11,258 nucleotides of DNA, from positions 1-11,258 of the forward strand of contig CAKUCT010000046.1 in assembly GCA_934643765.1 (NCBI GenBank). Direction: 5' to 3'. The notes below the pieces were generated by a model, which made no database searches, was not told where the DNA came from, and saw only the letters and a program-made list of their open reading frames with translations. Source of the DNA: an uncultured Oscillospiraceae bacterium (GTDB lineage: Bacteria; Bacillota; Clostridia; Oscillospirales; Oscillospiraceae). Numbering within the stretch: position 1 is the first letter of the stretch; every line of letters begins with the position of its first letter. Below, in pieces: positions 7,672-11,258 of the stretch. The position numbers and the translations under genes are program-made.

Positions 7672-9072
7672 ATGAATGAAATGAAAAACCTGCCATTCAA
7701 AGATGGATACATTGACGGAATCACGATTCTAAATTTGGAGGGCGAGGTGCTCTTTTCGGCAAAGTTCAATGCTAAGCTTTCCAATCCGGATGAATCTCAG
7801 CGGCTGATTGGAAAGCGATACCTTGACTTGTATGAAAACCTGACGCCGGAAAACAGTACGCTATACCGTGCCATGCAGACCGGAGGTCCCGTCTACGAGG
7901 AAAATCAGTACGTCAAGCTGGCAGGCAAGGACGGCATCACAATCAAGGCATTTTCTATCCCAATTCGCAGCGGCGACCGGATCGTCGGCGCAATTGACCT
8001 TTCGTGTCAAGAAGGGCAGGACGGTGGAAGCAACGATGACCGTGTTGAGATTGCCTTGAATGAGGAAAGTTTCCGCAGTGAGCAGACATATAAGCTCATC
8101 AACCAAATGCGGGCTATTTATGAATATGACGATATCATTGCAATCAATCGTCAAATGAAAAATGCAAAAGAGTATATCAAGGTCGTTGCTGCCTGTAACT
8201 TGCCCGTAATGCTCTGCGGCGAGATCGGAACAGGTAAGGAAATGTTTGCACATGCGATTCACAACACCAGCGAAAAGCGTGATGCGCCGTTTCTCTCACA
8301 AAACTGTGCGGCGACACCGGAACCTCTGTTAGAAAATGTCCTGTTCGGTACACCGGAAAGCAAGGGCATACTTGAGCTGGCCGACGGCGGTACGGTTTTT
8401 CTCGATGAAATTGATGGAATGTCACCCTATCTTCAATATAAGCTCCTTCGTGTTTTGCAGTCTGGCGTACTCTATGGTCCCGACGGCTCTGTGCCGTGCC
8501 GTTTCAGCATTAAGGTCATTGCTTCACTCAGTCGCGATCCCGAGCGATGTATCGAAGACGGGACGCTCCGTAAAGATGTTTACTATTACCTTAGCAAGCT
8601 CACCATTTCCATTCCGCCCCTGCGCGAACGTAGGGAGGATATCCGCTGCTTTGTCGAAACGTACATCAAAAAGTACAATCCCGTTTTCCATAAAAGCATA
8701 CGCTATATTTCGAACAAACTTATTGACAAATTACAGGAGTGCGCTTGGCCAGGCAACACCGGCGAGCTTGAGCAGGTCATTATTTACGGTATGAGTGTTG
8801 TAGATGGCAAAAGCGACACACTTCGCTTTTCTGACGTTGAAAAACGCTACCGCACACTCATGCGCCTGGTGCCGGAAGAGGATGACATGCAAAAATTCCC
8901 CCCGAAGGACTCACTCGATCAGGCTGTAAACAGCTACGAAAGAGAAATAATTCAGCGTGCTTTCACAGAGGCTTCCGGCAACATTACAGAGGCCGCAAAA
9001 ATCCTCAATATTCCACGCCAGACACTCCAACGAAAGATTAAGCAATATCAAATCAGGCAAATAAGTGAATAG
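7672..9072 (+). CDS. RocR/TyrR-like AAA+ regulator lacking sigma-54 contact motifs
   Basis: 466 residues with the layout of a sigma-54 enhancer-binding protein: a PAS-like N-terminal sensor (about 12-115), an AAA+ domain (about 150-385) and a Fis-type HTH (about 416-462, ASGNITEAAKILNIPRQTLQ). Walker A GEIGTGKE (183-190) and Walker B TVFLDEI (241-247) are intact. The GAFTGA loop is absent: LFG at 224-226 is followed after only a few residues by KGILELADGG. The canonical YYRL arginine is Tyr (DVYYYL, 302-307), the sensor II Arg of GNVREL is Gly (GNTGEL, 361-366), and the sensor I ATN reads ASLS. It probably binds DNA and perhaps ATP but cannot remodel sigma-54 holoenzyme, somewhat like TyrR. 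Its place beside the enzyme and transporter genes suggests it senses their substrate. The start at 7672 is supported by GAGGAG (7655-7660). Confidence 0.85.
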   Translation: MNEMKNLPFKDGYIDGITILNLEGEVLFSAKFNAKLSNPDESQRLIGKRYLDLYENLTPENSTLYRAMQTGGPVYEENQYVKLAGKDGITIKAFSIPIRSGDRIVGAIDLSCQEGQDGGSNDDRVEIALNEESFRSEQTYKLINQMRAIYEYDDIIAINRQMKNAKEYIKVVAACNLPVMLCGEIGTGKEMFAHAIHNTSEKRDAPFLSQNCAATPEPLLENVLFGTPESKGILELADGGTVFLDEIDGMSPYLQYKLLRVLQSGVLYGPDGSVPCRFSIKVIASLSRDPERCIEDGTLRKDVYYYLSKLTISIPPLRERREDIRCFVETYIKKYNPVFHKSIRYISNKLIDKLQECAWPGNTGELEQVIIYGMSVVDGKSDTLRFSDVEKRYRTLMRLVPEEDDMQKFPPKDSLDQAVNSYEREIIQRAFTEASGNITEAAKILNIPRQTLQRKIKQYQIRQISE

Positions 9073-9100
9073 TGAAGTAAACCGGAGCATTTTAATACCT

Positions 9101-9172
9101 ATGAACACGCAGATTGAACTATACAGGCAAATGGAAATCATGGCGGTATGTCCCCTCTGTTTTCGTCAGTAA
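9101..9172 (+). CDS. Possible 23-residue CxxC peptide, unrecognised
   Basis: A short open frame, MNTQIELYRQ through CPLCFRQ, begins 28 bp after the regulator's stop codon. A GGAG lies too far upstream (14 nt) to be a good ribosome-binding site. The CPLC motif is the only feature. It may be the truncated start of a lost gene, or chance. Confidence 0.18.
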   Translation: MNTQIELYRQMEIMAVCPLCFRQ

Positions 9173-9274
9173 GGTCATGCAGAGCAATAAAGAGAATGTT
9201 GACAGAGATTTGTCTATCGTCACCACCCGAACTCTTGGCCCGCAGGCCCGCACAAATTTTTGAAAACACCCTCT

Positions 9275-9571
9275 TTACTTCCTTCTTGGCTTTCCCTCGA
9301 AAGTTGAGAAGAAGAGCGAAGAGAAGAAAGGGCAACGGCGAAGCCGTTTTATAAAAATTTTTTGCACCACCCTTTTGACATTTTCGTTTTTTCGCCCCGC
9401 TTTTGAAACCGCCCCCCTCCCCTGCTTTTTTACTGTGTCGATTTCGCCCCCTTTACACGCGAGATGATTGCCGTCCCACCACACAACATATTCGGTTTCG
9501 ACCGGTTTAATTGCCTCGATTCCGATGTAAGTGAAATGGCATAGCGAGTGGTGATTCCCCTCCCTATCTAC
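9275..9571 (-). pseudogene. Decayed reading frame, possible conjugative-element remnant
   Basis: Read leftwards, the frame is open for 98 codons without an ATG. Its first half looks protein-like (CHFTYIGIEAIKPVETEY, then VVWWDGNHLACKGGEIDTVK); the second half becomes Arg/Lys-rich and then low-complexity. A GTG at 9484 could start a 69-residue product, but the protein-like part begins upstream of it, which suggests a gene that has lost its start. The style resembles accessory reading frames of Tn1549-type conjugative transposons, from memory only and unchecked. Confidence 0.3.
9334..9363 (+). terminator. Short hairpin followed by T run
   Basis: AACGGC-GAA-GCCGTT (9334-9348) is followed by TT, then an A/T stretch ending in TTTTTT at 9358-9363. 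It could end rightward transcripts from the regulator gene, although it lies almost 270 bp past that stop codon. The 6-bp stem is short. Confidence 0.3.
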
Positions 9572-9582
9572 TCAGCTCCCCT

Positions 9583-9730
9583 CTATCGGTCTTTCTGCTC
9601 ATGCTCTGCAATGCCTTTCTTTGCTCTGCTCTTCCTCTTTGGGGCGGCTGCTCCGTCGCCCTCTCCGGTGCTCTTTTGGCATGCAGAAGCAGCGAGGGCG
9701 GCGGCTGTCCTATTCTCCGAAGTAAGATAA
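9583..9730 (-). pseudogene. Lys-rich C-terminal fragment of a lost gene, possible
   Basis: Read leftwards, one frame encodes TSENRTAAALAASACQ, then STGEGDGAAAPKRKSRAKKG and a stop at 9583-9585, just before the open frame at 9275-9571. An Ala-rich stretch followed by a basic tail looks like the end of a real protein. Upstream it runs into the hairpin at 9731-9756 with no start, so it is at most a fragment. It may belong to the same decayed element as its neighbour. Confidence 0.25.
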
Positions 9731-9756
9731 CCCCCACCTGCAAATTCAGGTGGGGG
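9731..9756 (-). terminator. Hairpin downstream of the toxin gene
   Basis: CCCCCACCTG / CAGGTGGGGG forms a perfect 10-bp stem with a 6-nt loop, 19 bp past the toxin stop codon. Read leftwards it is followed by TTATCTTACTT, a weak T-rich tail, so it can serve as the terminator of the toxin-antitoxin operon. Confidence 0.5.
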
Positions 9757-9774
9757 CAGATAACTTGATAAGGT

Positions 9775-10125
9775 CTATTTATCCTCTTCCATGAACTCTT
9801 CATACTGCGGTATTTCTTCGAACAGGACTCTCATATAATCGCTGCGGCCATACAAAACACAGTCAATGTAGACATTGTAGCCCTGCACACGGTAAAACAC
9901 CATATAATTGCCGCTGACAAGAAAACGATAGTCAGTTCCTATATCTGCAATAGAGGATAACGGGGTTCCCATTTCTGCGAAATTTTCCAACTGGTCAACC
10001 GCGTCCATAATGCGATCGAGCACGCGCTCCGCAGCGGAACGGTTTTGAAGTTCCGATACGATGTAGTCCCAAATGTCATCCAAATCACGACGGGACTCGG
10101 GTGAATAATGAATTTTATTCTTCAT
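9775..10125 (-). CDS. Type II toxin, ParE/RelE superfamily
   Basis: 116 residues, the normal size for ParE/RelE toxins. The N-terminus KIHYSPESRRDLDDIWDYIV is the typical beta strand plus long helix of the family. The C-terminal segment GNYMVFYRVQGYNVYIDCVL followed by YGRSDYMRVLF matches the ParE core sheet (YRVxxxxVxIxxVLxxRxD). The Phd/YefM-type partner favours ParE, which poisons gyrase, over a ribosome-dependent RelE, but the target cannot be told from this sequence. The gene overlaps the antitoxin gene by 11 bp, so the two are translationally coupled with the antitoxin first. Confidence 0.88.
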   Translation of the reverse strand: MKNKIHYSPESRRDLDDIWDYIVSELQNRSAAERVLDRIMDAVDQLENFAEMGTPLSSIADIGTDYRFLVSGNYMVFYRVQGYNVYIDCVLYGRSDYMRVLFEEIPQYEEFMEEDK

Positions 10126-10375
10126 TCTCTCTTGCGCGGAAGTGCGCCCTCATATCGTCCGGTGTCAGCCAACCTTCCGTTTCACCGGAGTGACGGCCTT
10201 TTGCAAGCTCATTCATCAGACGAATGGTTGCCTGTGTTCTCTCATAGTCCTGCATATCCACGATAGCGTACCGCCCGCGCCCGTTCTTCGTCAAAAAGAC
10301 AGGAGCACCCACAGCCACATCATGCAGTACCTCGCTGTAATTTCGCAGGTCAGAGATGGGTTTAATGTTCGGCAT
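10115..10375 (-). CDS. Antitoxin, Phd/YefM family
   Basis: An 86-residue antitoxin. Residues 1-55 match the Phd/YefM fold that binds operator DNA (IKPISDLRNYSEVL, then APVFLTKNGRGRYAIVDMQDYE). The C-terminal part (about 60-86) should be the disordered toxin-neutralising tail. I chose the ATG at 10375 rather than the in-frame TTG at 10384 because AAAGGAG lies 9 nt before the ATG but directly abuts the TTG. It is the first gene of the pair and probably represses its own promoter, which carries a dyad at the -35 box. Confidence 0.87.
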   Translation of the reverse strand: MPNIKPISDLRNYSEVLHDVAVGAPVFLTKNGRGRYAIVDMQDYERTQATIRLMNELAKGRHSGETEGWLTPDDMRAHFRARENEE

Positions 10376-10398
10376 CTCTATCAACTCCTTTCAGGCAT

Positions 10399-10432
10399 AG
10401 TATATCCCGTTCTGCTGTAAAGTTCAACAGCA
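10399..10432 (-). promoter_or_regulatory. Toxin-antitoxin promoter with operator-like dyad
   Basis: Read leftwards, TTGAAC (10427-10422), a 17-bp spacer and TATACT (10404-10399) precede the antitoxin ATG by about 25 bp. The dyad TGCTGT-N8-ACAGCA (10413-10432) covers the -35 box, a good position for autorepression by the antitoxin or the toxin-antitoxin complex. Confidence 0.65.
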
Positions 10433-10529
10433 AATTTGCAGCATTTAACACATACCATCCTATTGCGACTGATGTCCCTTGCTGGCTTAAATCAAAAGTT
10501 GCGCATGGTCTGAACTCCCATCCTGCGTA

Positions 10530-10558
10530 TTGACACAGCAGATGAATTAAATTATAAT
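10530..10558 (+). promoter_or_regulatory. Perfect consensus promoter pointing into the repeat array
   Basis: TTGACA (10530-10535), exactly 17 bp, then TATAAT (10553-10558) is an ideal housekeeping promoter. Transcription would begin near 10565 and pass through the seven repeats that start at 10642. No protein-coding gene follows, only weak short frames such as 10607-10741. The next rightward terminator that I see is at 11183-11218. Confidence 0.7.
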
Positions 10559-10641
10559 GAATAATATAATACCTCAACTCTGGGAATCTGATTTGGACGG
10601 TAATGTATGGTTGGGCAGAAAGCTGTGCGCACAGGGGTTGC

Positions 10642-10916
10642 GAAATCACAGGTTCTGCTTCCCTTTTTCCTTGCATTTTCTGTGACAGTCCAAAAACGAA
10701 ATCACAGGTTTCGTTCTGAAAAAGTCCTGCTTCTTACATGACGGAATCACAGATTTTATCCAAGCACCATTCATAAGGAAATCACAAATTTCGTCGAGCA
10801 CCCACCGTAACAAAATCACAGCTTTTGTCCCTGCACAGTAGTGTTTGAAATCACAGCTATGGTTCGTGCACGCTGCATGATGAAATCACAGGTTCCGATG
10901 ATGCGGAATTTCCAAA
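10642..10916 (+). repeat. Seven degenerate GAAATCACAG repeats, about 35-bp period
   Basis: Copies begin at 10642, 10698, 10743, 10778, 10812, 10847 and 10882, so the spacing is 56, 45, 35, 34, 35 and 35 bp. The core is GAAATCACAG, followed by N-TTT-N-G; several units also share GCAC at offset 22-25. Units 2 and 5 make the same 6-bp stem with paired changes: ACGAAA / TTTCGT at 10696-10714 and ACAAAA / TTTTGT at 10810-10828. Unit 4 forms GAAAT / ATTTC. Intervening bases are poorly conserved. The segment has no convincing reading frame. Possible roles are a structured repeat RNA, iterons, or recombinase arm sites. Confidence 0.75.
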
Positions 10917-10988
10917 ACGCCTGAAATTACTACGATTTCGCAGAAAGCCTCTCTCGCAAAACGGCATTTGATTTAACCTTTTATTAAG

Positions 10989-11048
10989 CAGAAAATACGG
11001 TATGCAATACTTCCTGTTGAAACAACAAATACTATCCAGAAAATACGG
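10989..11048 (+). repeat. Exact 12-bp direct repeat CAGAAAATACGG
   Basis: CAGAAAATACGG occurs at 10989-11000 and again at 11037-11048, 48 bp apart. It lies between the 35-bp repeat array and the tRNA fragment, in sequence with no gene. Confidence 0.7.
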
Positions 11049-11090
11049 AAATATATTCCCTGTTTTAGGCGGATTTTTGCTTCCAAATTT

Positions 11091-11128
11091 TCTGAAAAAG
11101 CTGTGCATTATGCACATATCTGAAAAAG
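11091..11128 (+). repeat. TCTGAAAAAG direct repeats flanking a 15-bp palindrome
   Basis: TCTGAAAAAG occurs at 11091-11100 and 11119-11128, with a third copy at 10715-10724. Between the first two lies the perfect palindrome TGTGCAT-T-ATGCACA (11102-11116). The group ends 7 bp before the tRNA fragment, a suitable place for recombinase or excisionase binding sites. Confidence 0.6.
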
Positions 11129-11135
11129 TGAAATT

Positions 11136-11180
11136 CTGGCAGTCAAGAGGTCAGCGGTTCGATCCCGCTAATCTCCACCA
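11136..11180 (+). tRNA. 3' half of tRNA-Ala(GGC), probable attachment-site scar
   Basis: The segment reads as anticodon loop CTGGCAG (anticodon GGC), stem TCAAG, variable loop AGGTC, a complete T arm AGCGG-TTCGATC-CCGCT, acceptor strand AATCTCC, discriminator A and encoded CCA. U at position 70 and A at position 73 fit alanine identity. The 5' half is missing: upstream bases neither pair with TCAAG nor contain a D arm or a GGGGATT acceptor strand. It cannot make a tRNA alone. Such 3' fragments mark one end of elements integrated into tRNA genes. Confidence 0.8.
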
Positions 11181-11182
11181 TG

Positions 11183-11218
11183 AAAAACCTTGAAGCCGCA
11201 ACGGCTTCAAGGTTTTTT
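11183..11218 (+). terminator. Intrinsic terminator of the tRNA gene
   Basis: A perfect 16-bp stem, AAAAACCTTGAAGCCG (11183-11198) with 11202-11217, has a CAA loop and ends in six T residues. It starts 3 nt after the CCA end and is the original terminator of the interrupted tRNA gene. The mirrored A and T runs make it potentially bidirectional. Confidence 0.85.
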
Positions 11219-11258
11219 CATGTCTATGGCAAATTGCACAAAGCTGTTTTTGTGTTGA

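Noticed and set aside
10081..10090. CAAATCACGA as an extra copy of the repeat core
   Set aside because: It lies inside the toxin coding sequence, matches only partly, and is far from the array.
10362..10676. 104-codon leftward frame across the toxin-antitoxin promoter
   Set aside because: It covers the promoter, operator dyad and start of the antitoxin gene and shows no recognisable protein features.
10642..10916. CRISPR array
   Set aside because: The conserved block is only about 10-16 bases, varies between copies, and the spacing includes 45 and 56 bp. Intervening sequence is partly conserved and no cas gene is visible.
10857..11117. 86-codon leftward frame before the tRNA fragment
   Set aside because: It runs through the repeats and the palindrome, has no family resemblance, and its composition reflects AT-rich non-coding sequence.

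Overview
The window looks like part of the chromosome of a gut-type Clostridia (Oscillospiraceae-like) bacterium. Reasons are the strong AGGAGG ribosome-binding sites, near-consensus TTGACA/TATAAT promoters, an SLH-anchored surface protein, and mixed base composition (GC-rich on the left, clearly AT-richer on the right). This placement is inference from style; no marker gene is present.

Left region (1-4445): a large secreted protein with C-terminal S-layer-homology (SLH) domains is read leftwards (170-3460) and ends at a good intrinsic terminator. A MerR-family regulator with a GyrI-like ligand-binding domain is read rightwards (3639-4445). Between them lie overlapping face-to-face promoters and a dyad that sits inside a 19-bp spacer, which is the MerR-type layout. 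The SLH mRNA leader also carries two abutting perfect 22-bp palindromes.

Middle region (4446-9072): a 518-bp gene-poor stretch with several hairpins leads into an operon-like pair, a long ornithine-cyclodeaminase/mu-crystallin-family protein and an ESS/GltS-type sodium:glutamate symporter. After a stem-loop comes a regulator shaped like a sigma-54 activator (N-terminal sensor, AAA+ domain, Fis-type HTH). It has lost the GAFTGA loop, one arginine finger and the sensor II arginine, so it probably works without sigma-54 remodelling. The three genes read as an amino-acid uptake, conversion and control module.

Right region (9073-11258): about 600 bp of apparently decayed coding sequence, possibly from a conjugative element, is followed by a leftward ParE/RelE toxin - Phd/YefM antitoxin pair with its own promoter and operator-like dyad. 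Next comes a perfect-consensus promoter firing rightwards into seven degenerate GAAATCACAG repeats with a roughly 35-bp period. Other short repeats and a palindrome follow, then a tRNA-Ala(GGC) gene that has only its 3' half plus its terminator. A 3' tRNA fragment without its 5' half is the classic scar of site-specific integration. The sequence left of 11136 is therefore best read as the end of an integrative element, with the TA module as a possible stabiliser and the short repeats as possible recombinase arm sites or a structured RNA. No integrase is in the window. The repeat array beside the attachment site is the least explained and most interesting item.
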